From NCBI GenBank assembly GCA_963760375.1, contig CAVXCS010000007.1, forward strand, positions 558,001 to 622,000: a DNA stretch of 64,000 bases. The letters are read 5' to 3'. A program made the position numbers and the translations under genes. This stretch comes from Pelagihabitans sp963760375 (GTDB lineage Bacteria > Bacteroidota > Bacteroidia > Flavobacteriales > Flavobacteriaceae). The notes below the pieces were generated by a model. The model was not told the origin of the DNA and ran no database searches. It was given only the letters and a program-made list of their open reading frames with translations. Positions 1 through 10,412 of the stretch are shown here, piece by piece; within the stretch, counting starts at the first letter, position 1, and each line of letters opens with the position of its first letter.

Positions 1-87
1 TTTGGTTCAGTCGTCCGATAGCGCCAACGTTCGGATGTTTTCTAAAAATCAGCCGACCGACCCGGTGGTCGGTTTTGCAAGCACCGT

Positions 88-2946
88 TCATTTTCCGCCC
101 TCGATTTCAAATTCTATTTTCTCGAGTTGACCGTTGCCCTCAATTTCCACCACATACTTTCCTACGGGAAGATAAGTTACGCCGTTCTTGGCTTCCTTGA
201 GTTCGACCTTGTTTTTTTTGAGGTAGGCCAATTTGCCGATTTTTGAAAATGCCACATCATAGGAAAGAATATTGAACCCTTTATCGGCCGTCACCGCTGT
301 GGAACTCACCGTAATGCCATCCAGTGTCTTCACGGCGGCCTTGTAACTTCCGGGCGCGGCGCTAAGAAAAGTAACATCCAGTCCAGGGGTTCTTGCTTTG
401 CCCCATGCACTCCAGGCATTGCCCCAACGATCGGAATGTTTGATGTTCTCCGGTTTGAAGACGTAGAGCTCCTTTTGTAACAAGGCCGGGGTCAACTGTT
501 GAATTTTTGAAATATCGGCTTGGTAAATACTTCTTCCATGGGTACCCACCAAAAGGTGCTTGGCCTTGGGCTGGATCACCAAATCATGCACGGCCACGTT
601 GGGAAGGCCATTTTGAAAAACCGCCCAATTAGCACCACGATCAAAGGAAGCATAAAGTCCGTTATCGGTCCCTACAAATAAAACATTCTGGTTTTCAGGG
701 TCTTCCACGATTGCATTTATGGGGGCAGCGGGAATGGCTTTACCGATGTCCTTCCATGTCTTGCCATGATCTTCGCTCACATAGAGGTAAGGTGCAAGGT
801 CGTCCCAGCGATAACCGTTTAATGCTACATAAACCCTTTGCTGTTTATGTTTTGAGGCCACCACCCGACTGACCCATAGGTCGCTGGGCAAGGTCTTTGA
901 AATAATTTCCCATGTCGCACCGCCATTTTGTGTGATTTGTACGAGACCATCGTCACTGCCGGTATAGATAAGGCCAAATTTAAATGGGGATTCTGCAATG
1001 GTGGTAAGCGTACCATACGCAACATTGCCCTTTTTCCCCCCTTGGGTAAGGTCGGGCGAAATCGTTTCCCAATCATCGCCTTGATTGAACGAGCGGTGCA
1101 ATTTGTTCCCTCCCAGATAGAGAATGTCTTGATTGTGGTGGGAGAGCAGGATGGGTGTTTGCCAATTGAAACGAAAGGGGGCTTCCCCGAGGTCGTGCTT
1201 TGGCTGTATATATTTTTGCTCGTTTTTAGCCTTGTTCACCCTAAAATAGTTGCCAAATTGAAATCCGGTATAGACCAGGTTATGGTCGCGATTATCGATC
1301 TGCACCTGCATCCCGTCACCCCCCATGATCGACTTCCAGGGATATTCACCGCTTTGGTGCCAATCGCTGTTTTCTTCGGCATTATGGGGTCCTTCCCAAA
1401 CACCATTGTCTTGAAGACCCCCGTAGACGTGGTAGGGCTCTTGGTTGTCTACGTTGATATAATAAAATTGCCCGACTGCAGGCATGTTGTTCTTGATCCA
1501 ACTGGTGCCGTCGTCATAGCTGATATTGACCCCCCCATCGTTGCCGTTGATCAAATGGCCGGGCATTTTTGGATCGATCCAGATGGCATGGTGGTCCGAA
1601 TGCACATTATCCCCATCGATGGCTATATAGGTTTTTCCCCCGTCATCCGATCTGATGATGGGCACGCCGGCCAGATAAATTCTGTTCACGTCGTTGGGAT
1701 CGATCGCAATTTGCGCGAAGTAATACCCATAACTATAAAAAAGGTCATCGATATAGGAACTGTTTTGCTTGGCCCAGCTGAGACCCCCATCATTGCTTCG
1801 ATACACCTCTGCCCCAATGACCGGGGTATCGAACAAGAGCGAATTGGCATCTTCCAGATACTTGGCCAAATCTACAGGTTTTACCGAGCCATCACGGACC
1901 ATTTGCTTCAGGTTGTCTGCCCTGTATTTTTCTTGAAATCCGTTGGTTTTTAAAAAATCGTTCAGTTTGGCATCCTCCAACTTCAGGAAATCTTCCTCTG
2001 AAATGGTTTTGAAATCCTCTTTGACCAATTTATCGGGGCGTTCTTCCTTTTCTTCCGACGTATCCCGCCTGTTTTGGTTGTCGTGCACCGCATATACCGT
2101 TTGTGCGTCAAATACTGCAAGGCCAATGCGCCCAACTCCCGCTCCGGTAGGGAAACCGCTCTCAGGCAGTGAAATTTTGTTCCAGGTATCCCCCCCATCA
2201 GTGCTTTTGTAAATTCCCGAGCCATTGCCATTGCCGATAAAATCCCAAGCTTTCCTGTCTTTTTCCCAGGATGCCGCAAACATGATTTCGAAGTTATTTG
2301 GGGCATGGGCCACATCGATGATGCCAGAAGTTTCGTTGATAAAAAGCGTCTTTTGCCAAGTCTTGCCCCCGTCCTTTGTTTTAAAAATTCCGCGTTCTGC
2401 ATTCGGCGAATATAGATGTCCGGCCACGCCCACGACCACTTCATCCTGATTTTTGGGATTGATGACGATGCGACCGATATGGTGCGAATCGGACAGGCCC
2501 ATATTTTGCCAGCTTTTGCCCTTATCGACCGACTTTAAAATACCGATTCCGGCATAAGAGGAGCGCGACGCATTATTTTCCCCGGTTCCTACCCAAATTG
2601 TCCCTGAGGCCCAATCTACCGCGATATCTCCCACGTTTTGTGTATCGGATCCGTCAAGTAGTGGTGAAAAAGTGGTTCCATTATTGTTGGTATACCAAAG
2701 TCCACCGGAGGCATATCCCACATAGAATTCATTGGGGTTGTCAGGATTCACGTCCAAATCAACCACACGGCCGCTCATGATCGATGGCCCAATATTTTTT
2801 AAGGGAAGATTTTTGACAAATGAATTGCTTTCCGAAAGTCGCTTCTGAACCAGCGCTTCTTGCACCATCGAAGGCGGAGTTGGGTTCACTTGCGCGCATA
2901 GAAACCATTGAAACAATAGCATCAATGGGAGTAAAATTTTCTTCAT
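88..2946 (-). CDS. Secreted sortilin/VPS10-type beta-propeller protein (BNR repeats)
   Basis: This 952-residue protein begins with a Sec signal peptide (about residues 1-19, ending in LCAQ), so I start it at 2946 rather than at an upstream in-frame codon. The body holds roughly ten repeats of the Asp-box/BNR type, such as KTKDGGKTWQKT, KSTDGGDTWNKI, RSDDGGKTY and SEDHGKTWKDI, which form the blades of sortilin-type propellers. A short Ig-like tail follows. Bacteroidota encode many of these exported proteins; they are annotated as glycosyl hydrolases or sortilin-like proteins, but a substrate is rarely known. There is no peptidase or glycosidase active site that I can point to. It stands alone, divergent from the aminopeptidase gene. 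The architecture is clear; the function is not. Confidence 0.85.
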   Translation of the reverse strand: MKKILLPLMLLFQWFLCAQVNPTPPSMVQEALVQKRLSESNSFVKNLPLKNIGPSIMSGRVVDLDVNPDNPNEFYVGYASGGLWYTNNNGTTFSPLLDGSDTQNVGDIAVDWASGTIWVGTGENNASRSSYAGIGILKSVDKGKSWQNMGLSDSHHIGRIVINPKNQDEVVVGVAGHLYSPNAERGIFKTKDGGKTWQKTLFINETSGIIDVAHAPNNFEIMFAASWEKDRKAWDFIGNGNGSGIYKSTDGGDTWNKISLPESGFPTGAGVGRIGLAVFDAQTVYAVHDNQNRRDTSEEKEERPDKLVKEDFKTISEEDFLKLEDAKLNDFLKTNGFQEKYRADNLKQMVRDGSVKPVDLAKYLEDANSLLFDTPVIGAEVYRSNDGGLSWAKQNSSYIDDLFYSYGYYFAQIAIDPNDVNRIYLAGVPIIRSDDGGKTYIAIDGDNVHSDHHAIWIDPKMPGHLINGNDGGVNISYDDGTSWIKNNMPAVGQFYYINVDNQEPYHVYGGLQDNGVWEGPHNAEENSDWHQSGEYPWKSIMGGDGMQVQIDNRDHNLVYTGFQFGNYFRVNKAKNEQKYIQPKHDLGEAPFRFNWQTPILLSHHNQDILYLGGNKLHRSFNQGDDWETISPDLTQGGKKGNVAYGTLTTIAESPFKFGLIYTGSDDGLVQITQNGGATWEIISKTLPSDLWVSRVVASKHKQQRVYVALNGYRWDDLAPYLYVSEDHGKTWKDIGKAIPAAPINAIVEDPENQNVLFVGTDNGLYASFDRGANWAVFQNGLPNVAVHDLVIQPKAKHLLVGTHGRSIYQADISKIQQLTPALLQKELYVFKPENIKHSDRWGNAWSAWGKARTPGLDVTFLSAAPGSYKAAVKTLDGITVSSTAVTADKGFNILSYDVAFSKIGKLAYLKKNKVELKEAKNGVTYLPVGKYVVEIEGNGQLEKIEFEIEGGK

Positions 2947-3250
2947 GGCATGGCGGTTTATTTTTGAAGGCATCAAGGTAAGCATTACTTCAGGGGCAAA
3001 CAAGATATCGTTTGTTCAAAGCTATTGCGCTAGGTGAGCTTGTAATATTGCAAAGGCTTCTTGAAAAATGGGAGAAGTCGCATTCGTAAATAAGCGTTCG
3101 CCATTCAAAGGTTACTTTCTATTTTCAAATCGTCAAAGTTTGTGGCTAGATCATCCATATAATTCCTATTTTTGGGAGAGGGCCATCGCATTAGCGAAAC
3201 GACCGCAAGATCGATTTTTTATAGAATTCAAAACAAAATGAAATCACGAT

Positions 3251-4546
3251 ATGAAGTACGATAGGATACCCAGTCAATTATTCGTCAAGAACAGAAAAAA
3301 ATTCATGGCCCGAATGAAGCCAAAAAGCATCGCTGTCTTCAATTCCAATGATGTCTATCCCATCAGTGCCGATTCGACCATGCCTTTTGAGCAGCACCGT
3401 GATATCTTTTATTTGAGCGGGGCCGATCAGGAAGAAACCATCTTGATTTTATTCCCCGATGCAATGGATCGGAAACATAGGGAGGTTTTGTTCGTTCGGG
3501 AGACCAACGCCCATATTGCGGTCTGGGAAGGGGAAAAACTATCAAAGAAAAAGGCTACCGATATTTCCGGTATCGAAACGGTGTATTGGCTATCCGATTT
3601 TGACAAGGTGTTTTTTGATTTGATGACCGAGGCTGAGGCCATTTATTTGAATACCAACGAACACTACCGGCAGGCGGTGGTGACCGAAACCAGGGAAGAT
3701 CGCTTTATCCAGAAAGTGAAAAAGCAATTTCCGGCCCATCAGATGGCCAAAAGCAACCCCATTCTCCAGGACATCAGGGGCATAAAGGAACCGGAGGAAA
3801 TCGCTTTGATCCAAAAGGCCTGTGATATTACCGAATCCGGATTTCGCAGGATTTTGAAGTTTGTGAAGCCCGGAATTTGGGAATATGAGATAGAAGCGGA
3901 ACTGCTCCATGAATTTATATGCAATCGTTCCAAGGGTTTTGCGTATTCCCCCATCATTGCATCCGGGAATAGCGCGAACGTTTTACATTATATCGAGAAC
4001 AACCAAAAGTGCAAGGACGGGGATCTGATTTTGTTGGACGTAGCAGCCGAATACGCCAATTATTCAAGTGACCTTACCCGAACCATTCCGGTGAACGGGC
4101 GATTTACACCTCGGCAGCGGGAAGTCTACGAAGCGGTACTCAGGGTGAAAAAAGAGGCGACCGATCTATTGGTCCCGGGAACGCTATGGGCGGAGTACCA
4201 CAAGGAAGTAGGCAAAATTATGACTTCGGAGTTGTTGGGCCTCAAATTATTGGATAAGGCCGACATCAAAAATGAGCAGGCCGATTTGCCCGCCTATAAA
4301 AAATATTTCATGCATGGCACCAGCCATCATATCGGACTGAATACCCATGATTATGGTGCGCTCAAGACGCCGATGAAAGCGAATATGGTATTTACGGTAG
4401 AGCCTGGAATTTATATTCCCGCAGAAAATATGGGCATTCGGCTAGAGGATGATGTTGTGATCAAAGCAAAAGGAAAGCCCCTAAATCTTATGGGGAACAT
4501 CCCCATAGAGGCCGACGAGATAGAAACCCTGATGAATTCGAGATAA
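3251..4546 (+). CDS. Xaa-Pro aminopeptidase (aminopeptidase P, M24B family)
   Basis: This 431-residue cytoplasmic metallopeptidase should remove an N-terminal residue that precedes proline. The first ~175 residues match the aminopeptidase P N-terminal domain and the rest the pita-bread M24 fold. The dinuclear metal ligands are all visible: D263 and D274 (in DVAAEYANYSSDLTRT), H359 (in HGTSHHIG), E384 (EPGIYI) and E399 (IRLEDD). Length is normal for flavobacterial members. It is a single gene that ends 5 bp before the convergent brnQ. A TATTTTTG -7-like box lies at 3167-3174, but no well-spaced -33 box accompanies it. Confidence 0.93.
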   Translation: MKYDRIPSQLFVKNRKKFMARMKPKSIAVFNSNDVYPISADSTMPFEQHRDIFYLSGADQEETILILFPDAMDRKHREVLFVRETNAHIAVWEGEKLSKKKATDISGIETVYWLSDFDKVFFDLMTEAEAIYLNTNEHYRQAVVTETREDRFIQKVKKQFPAHQMAKSNPILQDIRGIKEPEEIALIQKACDITESGFRRILKFVKPGIWEYEIEAELLHEFICNRSKGFAYSPIIASGNSANVLHYIENNQKCKDGDLILLDVAAEYANYSSDLTRTIPVNGRFTPRQREVYEAVLRVKKEATDLLVPGTLWAEYHKEVGKIMTSELLGLKLLDKADIKNEQADLPAYKKYFMHGTSHHIGLNTHDYGALKTPMKANMVFTVEPGIYIPAENMGIRLEDDVVIKAKGKPLNLMGNIPIEADEIETLMNSR

Positions 4547-4551
4547 ATTTT

Positions 4552-5841
4552 TTACAACTTGTCGTGCCTGCTTGCCCATCTTTGGAATACCAACATCACA
4601 AAAAAAACCAAGACCGCGGGCAACACCCAACCCAGGCTAAATTTACTTAAAGGGATAAAGGGTTGCCATGCTGCGATCAAATCTCCCCAACCGATACTGC
4701 CAAGAAAATCCGGAACACTGAAAATAATGGTCGTGATCACCACTGCCCTAAAAGTCTTGACGGTGGCGTATTGTTCCGGCAGTACGTTCAGAATGATCAA
4801 AACGATGGTAATCGGATAAATGAACATCAGTGCTGGAAGTGCCACCGCGATGATATAGGCCACGTTGAATTGACCTACCATGATGCCTAGGAAACAGCAC
4901 AATACTGCGGTAACGATAAAGGCCCTCTGCGAATTCCCGAATAGGTACTTGAAGAAGTCGGCCGTGCCGGCAACGATGCCGACCGCAGTGGTAAAACAGG
5001 CCAGGCCCACCAAGAGGCTAAAAAATATATTCGCTGACACACCCAGAGTCTTGGCGCCAATACCACTCAATAGGGCGGTGCGGGAAACTGATGCTTCAAA
5101 TTCACCGTGCATCAAGGCCCCGGTGAGAATAAGTCCCGCATATACCAAAAACAAGCCAAATCCTGCAAGCCAACCTGCACGGAGGATCAACGATTTTTTT
5201 TCTTCATAGGAAGCATCCTTCTTTTTGAGGTTCACTGAGATGATGATGACGCCGCCAACGACCACGGCCCCAATGGCATCGAAGGTTTGATACCCTTCCA
5301 AAATACCATCCGAAAATGCATTTTTGAACTGCACGGCCCCAAAAATGAAGTCATGTGAGCCCATGGCGATACCGATTACGATCAATAGGATGATGATGAT
5401 CACCGGGGTGAGGATCTTCCCAATGATATCAAGGATTCGGGAACGGTTCATCACGAAAATAAAGACCAACATAAAATAGGAGATACTGGTGGCCAGGGCG
5501 CTGCTGCCCAGCAACGGTGCTATGGCAAGTTCGTGTGTAACCGCTGCAGTGCGGGGCGACGGCAAAGCAATGGCAATGGCATATACGAGTATGGAATACA
5601 CCAAACTAAAGGATGGTGACACTTTTTTGCCGAAGTCGAAAATAGTGCCCTGTAGTTTGGCGTGCGCCAAAATTCCCAGCAGTGGAACCAGTACGGCCGA
5701 CAGACAAAAGCCTAAAGTAACCAGCCACCAAAGATTTCCTGCCTGAAAACCGAGCAACGGGGGCAGAATTAAATTGCCCGCGCCGAAAAAAAGTGAAAAT
5801 AGCGCAAAGGCCGTTACTAAGGCTTCCTTGTTTAGGGACAT
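4552..5841 (-). CDS. brnQ: Branched-chain amino acid transport system II carrier protein
   Basis: The product is a 429-residue inner-membrane protein with about twelve hydrophobic segments. It belongs to the BrnQ (LIVCS) family, which imports leucine, isoleucine and valine in symport with a cation. The N-terminal stretch ALFSLFFGAGNLILPP is the family signature. The short cationic C-terminus (RWASRHDKL) is consistent with a cytoplasmic tail. It is convergent with the aminopeptidase P gene, separated by only 5 bp, and I see no hairpin terminator there. A link in peptide and amino-acid use between the two neighbours is possible but not shown. Confidence 0.93.
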   Translation of the reverse strand: MSLNKEALVTAFALFSLFFGAGNLILPPLLGFQAGNLWWLVTLGFCLSAVLVPLLGILAHAKLQGTIFDFGKKVSPSFSLVYSILVYAIAIALPSPRTAAVTHELAIAPLLGSSALATSISYFMLVFIFVMNRSRILDIIGKILTPVIIIILLIVIGIAMGSHDFIFGAVQFKNAFSDGILEGYQTFDAIGAVVVGGVIIISVNLKKKDASYEEKKSLILRAGWLAGFGLFLVYAGLILTGALMHGEFEASVSRTALLSGIGAKTLGVSANIFFSLLVGLACFTTAVGIVAGTADFFKYLFGNSQRAFIVTAVLCCFLGIMVGQFNVAYIIAVALPALMFIYPITIVLIILNVLPEQYATVKTFRAVVITTIIFSVPDFLGSIGWGDLIAAWQPFIPLSKFSLGWVLPAVLVFFVMLVFQRWASRHDKL

Positions 5842-6110
5842 GTTGGCAAGCTATGGTTTAAGGGCAGTAAGATAACGGAAATTCCGATTAAAAAAGCAAG
5901 CCGCTTTGGGGACTTATTGTACTGTTTTTTTGGAAAAGGATGTCGTTCATCGAAAATATGGCAAAAAGCAACTATCAGTGCCAATAAATGTTTGACGGAT
6001 TGCGTTGGAAGGGGGATAAGGTTCCAAATCGGACCGATCACATGAATACCAATGACCCATTGCAAAGCGGTTTTCCCAAAGGCCAAAATGCAAACCTAAA
6101 ACCTACTGCC

Positions 6111-6329
6111 ATGAAAAAAGTTTTTTGCAACCTATTTGGACATCATTTTTCCATTTCGAAAAAGGTAACCCAGCACATCAAGGAATACAAATGCATTCAC
6201 TGCGGAAAGCATGTGACGACAGATGTCAATGGGAACCTATCAACACTAACGCCAGAATTGAAAGACATTAACGCAACACTGGAAGATATATATCAAAGAA
6301 GACATAGGGCCGCGCAACAAGTGGCCTAA
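6111..6329 (+). CDS. Small zinc-ribbon-like protein
   Basis: This 72-residue protein starts at the ATG at 6111 (MKKVFCNLFGHHF). The open frame extends further upstream, but that extension looks non-coding. It holds one Cys/His cluster, with C6, H11 and H12, then CIHC around residues 29-32 and a further H, which suggests a single zinc-binding knuckle. The C-terminal half is helical and charged. It resembles small phage-type or DUF1660-like zinc proteins, but I do not recognise it with certainty. No function can be assigned, and it has no operon partner (ThiL lies convergent downstream). Confidence 0.6.
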   Translation: MKKVFCNLFGHHFSISKKVTQHIKEYKCIHCGKHVTTDVNGNLSTLTPELKDINATLEDIYQRRHRAAQQVA

Positions 6330-6521
6330 TTATGCTTTGGCAAGCGAATTCCAACTGCGCTTAACGGCCAACGGAATTTAACGGAATATCCTGGAAATTA
6401 AGAAAGCACCCTCATTCTTCACTGTCGTATGCCCCACAACAGTTTAGCAGGGATTGCCCTTGATTTTCGGGATTTTTCCTTTGTAGACAAATCCAAGATC
6501 CCAATCAAAATAGGCTTTGCG

Positions 6522-7568
6522 CTAGGTGCTGAAGGCATTCCACCCTTGGGCGGTCAATGGTATTTCCGTACCGCCCCTGGTCACCAGAGCGCTCCCTTCC
6601 GAGGGGTCGGTCATGTGGCCAATTACCGTCAGGTTCGGATTTCCCTTAATTTTGGGATATTGAAGTTGATCGAGGGTAAACAACAATTCGTAATCTTCCC
6701 CACCGCTCAAGGCCACTAGGGTACTATCGATTTGAAATTCCTCACAGGCGGTTATTACCGTGGGGTCTAAAGGAATTTTATCCTCGTACAGCTTGCAACC
6801 CACCTTGCTTTGTTTGCATAGATGCAGAATTTCGGAGGAAAGTCCGTCACTGATGTCGATCATCGCAGTTGGCTTTACCTCCAATTTTTTTAGGAGCTCA
6901 ACGATATCTTTTCTGGCTTCCGGCTTCAACTGCCTTTCCACGATATAACTGTATGGCTCCAGATCGGGTTGGTTATTGGGATTCACCTTGAACACTTCTT
7001 TTTCGCGCTCCAAAACCTGCAACCCCATGTAAGCGCCTCCCAAATCTCCGGAAACTACCAAAAGGTCGTTCGCTTTTGCCCCGTCCCTATAAACGATTTC
7101 TTCGGCACTGGCTTTGCCCAAGGCGGTAATGCTGATGATCAGGCCTGTTTTGGATGAGGTGGTATCCCCTCCGACCAGATCTACCTTGAACCGCTGCGCT
7201 GCCAATCGAATCCCATCATATAGATCTTCCAAGGCTTCCAGTGGAAATCGGTTGGAAACCGCGATCGATACTACGATCTGGGTAGCCTCGGCATTCATGG
7301 CATAAATGTCGGAAAGGTTGGCGACCACCGCTTTGTACCCCAAATGCTTGAGCGGCATATAACTGAGGTCGAAATGTACCCCTTCCACCAACATATCGGT
7401 GGTCAGCACCACTTTTTTGTCTTTAAAATCAAGTACCGCGGCGTCATCCCCCACCGATTTCAAAGTGGATGGATGGTGGATTGAAAAGTTCTTGGTCAGA
7501 TGTTCGATCAATCCGAATTCGCCCAAAGTGGCCAAGGATGTCCTTTCTTGTTTCTTGTCTTCTAACAT
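6522..7568 (-). CDS. thiL: Thiamine-phosphate kinase
   Basis: ThiL phosphorylates thiamine monophosphate with ATP to give thiamine diphosphate, the last step of the cofactor pathway. The 348-residue product shows the PurM-like ATP-grasp fold motifs in order: GDDAAVLDF (about 40-48), TTDMLVEGVHFDL (56-68), GGDTTSS (133-139), DISDGLSSE (238-246) and SGGEDYELLF (288-297). Length is usual. The gene stands alone, without other thi genes nearby. A TATTTTTG box sits only 5 bp upstream of the ATG on this strand (7573-7580), which would make the message almost leaderless if it is used; no clear -33 box accompanies it. Confidence 0.95.
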   Translation of the reverse strand: MLEDKKQERTSLATLGEFGLIEHLTKNFSIHHPSTLKSVGDDAAVLDFKDKKVVLTTDMLVEGVHFDLSYMPLKHLGYKAVVANLSDIYAMNAEATQIVVSIAVSNRFPLEALEDLYDGIRLAAQRFKVDLVGGDTTSSKTGLIISITALGKASAEEIVYRDGAKANDLLVVSGDLGGAYMGLQVLEREKEVFKVNPNNQPDLEPYSYIVERQLKPEARKDIVELLKKLEVKPTAMIDISDGLSSEILHLCKQSKVGCKLYEDKIPLDPTVITACEEFQIDSTLVALSGGEDYELLFTLDQLQYPKIKGNPNLTVIGHMTDPSEGSALVTRGGTEIPLTAQGWNAFST

Positions 7569-7749
7569 GGCGCAAAAATAAGCGTAAATTCATTGTGGAA
7601 CGATATCCGAACTGCAAAAGGCCAATAATTAGGGGAAGGAAACAGTGACCGATCTGCTCCCCCGAAGTCGCAACGCAAGCCCGTCATCCGAACAATATCT
7701 GCCCAAATAGCCTTATCTTTACGCTTCAAGAAGCCCTAAACTTGATGCT

Positions 7750-9001
7750 ATGAAAAAGTGGTTTTTGATCTTTTCATGTCTTATTTACATGGTTGCCTGT
7801 TCCAAAAATGAAGATGCGCCCAATATCGACGCAAACGGGGGCGGTTTAGGCAATACCCCTCCTGATGAACAAGGTACAGGGGCCTTTCCGTGCGTTGATG
7901 GCATGGCGGCGAATCTATCCGTGTAACGGTATCGATCTGTTGGGGCGGTTTTCCCTCACCGATTTTAATGCCTCGTCGGGCAACGATAGTTGGGGATGGA
8001 CGGATGCTGCCAGCGGGAAGGAATATGCGCTTATGGGCCTCGACAATGGCACCGCATTTGTAGATATTTCCGACACTGAAAACTTCATTTACCTGGGCAA
8101 GTTGCCTACCGCAACAACTTCCAGTCCTTGGCGTGATATCAAGGTTTATCAAGACCACGCCTTTATCGTTTCCGAGGCCAGCGGCCATGGGATGCAGGTA
8201 TTCGATCTCACCAAATTGCGCAATGTGGATAACCCTCCCGTTACCTTTTCTGCCGATGCGCGCTTTACGGGATTTGGAAACTGTCACAATGTGGTCATCA
8301 ATGAAGCTACCGGTTTCGCCTATGCCGTCGGCACTGCCAGGGACGACGCTTTTAACGGGGGCGTTCACTTCATCGACATCCAAAACCCAAAAACACCGCT
8401 GGCCGCAGGCGGGTACGGGGCTGATGGTTATACCCATGATGCACAGGTGGTTCTTTATATGGGTCAAGATATCGACCATGTGGGCAAGGAAATATTTATT
8501 GGGGCCAATGAAAATCGTGTGGTCATCGTTGATGTGACCGACAAACTGAATCCGACCGAGATTTCCACCATCGATTACCCCAATATCGGCTATACGCATC
8601 AGGGATGGTTCAGCGAGGATCAGCAATATTTCATTTTAGGGGATGAACTCGATGAGATAAATTTAGGTTTTAAGTCGAGAACCTTGATTTTTGATTTGGC
8701 CGATCTTGATAATCCGGTTTTGCACGACACCTATTTGGGCGCGACCGGTGCGATCGACCATAACGGTTATGTCAATGGAAACGAGTACTATCTTGCCAAT
8801 TACACCGCGGGCATCCGCGTGCTGGATATTTCGGGAATCACTGAAAAAAACATCGTGGAAGAGGGGTTTTTCGATACCCATCCGGAAACCGACAATGCGG
8901 CATTTGAAGGGGTATGGAGCGTTTATCCATTTTTTGCGAGTGGCAAAATCGTGATCAGTGATATCAATAGGGGACTAATCGTGGTTAAAAAAGCAAACTG
9001 A
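7750..9001 (+). CDS. Choice-of-anchor B family lipoprotein (LVIVD repeats), frameshifted
   Basis: The reading frame opens at 7750 with a lipoprotein signal peptide (lipobox MVAC, acylated Cys17) and runs through CVDGMA, where it meets a stop at 7924. The remainder of the protein, from YPCNGIDLLGRFSLTDF onward, continues in the next frame to 9001. Dropping one base near 7910 joins the halves as GMAGIYPCNG, which is what this family normally shows at that point. The total span is 3n+1. The repaired product is 416 residues, with LVIVD-type propeller repeats (for example VVIVDVTDKLNPTEIS, GIRVLDIS). Such proteins are surface or periplasmic lipoproteins of unknown role. The stop codon shares one base with the start of the next lipoprotein gene, so the two are likely translated together. 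Confidence 0.8.
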
Positions 9002-10347
9002 TGAAGTACTTCTTGTTAAGCTTCGTTTTGGCACTATTGGCCGCTTGTTCCAAGGATTTGGATCATCAGTCGGTCAACCCAACACCCGAGTCACGGTTTA
9101 TGGGGGAGCTTGTATTGGAAAATCACTTTGGCGGAAGCGGTGAAGAAACGGCTCAGGCCATTGCGGCCACCGATGATGGGGGTTATGCGGTTTTGGGGTT
9201 TTCCAACAGTACCGATGGGGATTTGGCCGGGAAAACTACCGCCGTGAATGATTACTGGTTGTTAAAATTCAATGCCGAAGACCGCTTGCAATGGAACAAG
9301 ACCTATGGCGGTAGTATGGACGACAGAGGCCAAAGTTTGGTGCAGACCCAAGACGGCGGTTTCGCACTTGCCGGATACGCCATGAGCAGTGATGGGGATG
9401 CCAGCAATAATGAGGGCTTCCACGACAATTGGATCGTTAAGGTCGATGCCATGGGCAAACTTCAGTGGGAAAAGAGTTTTGGATTTTCAGGCCATGACCA
9501 TAGCTATGATATCATTAGCACTTTGGACGGGGGCCTATTTTTCGTGGGCTTTTTAGACGTGACCGCGGCAAGGGCCGATGGTTTCAATGAAAAAGGCAAT
9601 ACCCTTACCCGCCATGGTGTCGGGGAATTTTGGGGCACCAAATTGGATGCCTTGGGGAATATCGAATGGAGAAAATATTTTGGAGGGACGAACAATGACC
9701 GGGCCCATGCCGTAGTTCAGGCCGAAGATGGAGGATTTGTGATGGCCGGTTTTTCGGAAAGCAACGACTTTGATGTGACCGACAGCAAGGGCAGTTATGA
9801 TTTTTGGGTGCTGAAGACCGATATGGGGGGAAATCTGCTATGGCAGCGATCCTTTGGGGGTACAGGAATTGAAATTTCCTATGATATCGCCAAGACCATG
9901 GACCATGGCTATGTGATCGTGGGCAATACCTTCAGTGACAATTTGGATGTTACCAAAAACAATGGGGAATCGGATATTTGGATGATTAAGGTCGACGACC
10001 AGGGCAACATGATCTGGGAGCGGTCGTACGGTGGGATGCAGTTCGACGCCGCCCAAAGTGTTTTCACTGCAAAAGACGGGGGTTTTATCATTCTCGGCAA
10101 CTCTAAAAGTTCCGATGTAGACCTGCTTTCAAATGCCGGTGAGAACGATTTATGGGTGATAAAAACCGACCAAGACGGAAAATTGATTTGGCAAAAATCG
10201 TTCGGGGGCACGGGCCTCGACTTTGGTTTTGATGCCCTGGAAACTGCCGATGATGGAATTGTTTTGGTAGGTGAAACCGCAAGCCCCGATTTCCTGGGTC
10301 TTCCAAACAAAGGGCAAACCGATATGGTATTGTTAAAAATCAAGTAA
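9001..10347 (+). CDS. Repeat lipoprotein with about six propeller-like repeats
   Basis: This 448-residue lipoprotein (lipobox LLAAC, Cys16) consists of about six repeats of 50-65 residues. Each runs: FGGxxxD, then DGGYxVxG(F/N), an S-D-G-D type loop, DxWxxK and LxWxxxxGG. Examples are TDDGGYAVLGFSNSTDGDL, NDYWLLKF and LQWNKTYGG. The pattern matches a predicted beta-propeller common in Bacteroidota secreted proteins. Its ATG overlaps the upstream TGA by one base, so it is coupled to the choice-of-anchor B lipoprotein, and the pair may act together at the cell surface. No catalytic residues are recognisable. Confidence 0.8.
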   Translation: MKYFLLSFVLALLAACSKDLDHQSVNPTPESRFMGELVLENHFGGSGEETAQAIAATDDGGYAVLGFSNSTDGDLAGKTTAVNDYWLLKFNAEDRLQWNKTYGGSMDDRGQSLVQTQDGGFALAGYAMSSDGDASNNEGFHDNWIVKVDAMGKLQWEKSFGFSGHDHSYDIISTLDGGLFFVGFLDVTAARADGFNEKGNTLTRHGVGEFWGTKLDALGNIEWRKYFGGTNNDRAHAVVQAEDGGFVMAGFSESNDFDVTDSKGSYDFWVLKTDMGGNLLWQRSFGGTGIEISYDIAKTMDHGYVIVGNTFSDNLDVTKNNGESDIWMIKVDDQGNMIWERSYGGMQFDAAQSVFTAKDGGFIILGNSKSSDVDLLSNAGENDLWVIKTDQDGKLIWQKSFGGTGLDFGFDALETADDGIVLVGETASPDFLGLPNKGQTDMVLLKIK

Positions 10348-10412
10348 TCCCGCTGCCCATCAGGGATCGATCTGCATAGAAAAGCCCTATCAGCCCATAC
10401 GTTATAATAATG

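Noticed and set aside
928..1953. Long open frame of 341 codons on the plus strand
   Set aside because: It is antisense to the sortilin-type gene, has no domain similarity, and its composition follows from the codon use of the opposite strand.
6429..6719. Open frame of 96 codons downstream of the zinc-ribbon protein
   Set aside because: Most of it is antisense to thiL and there is no family match.
7781..8626. Minus-strand open frame of 281 codons
   Set aside because: It is a shadow of the choice-of-anchor B gene; the opposite strand encodes clear LVIVD repeats.
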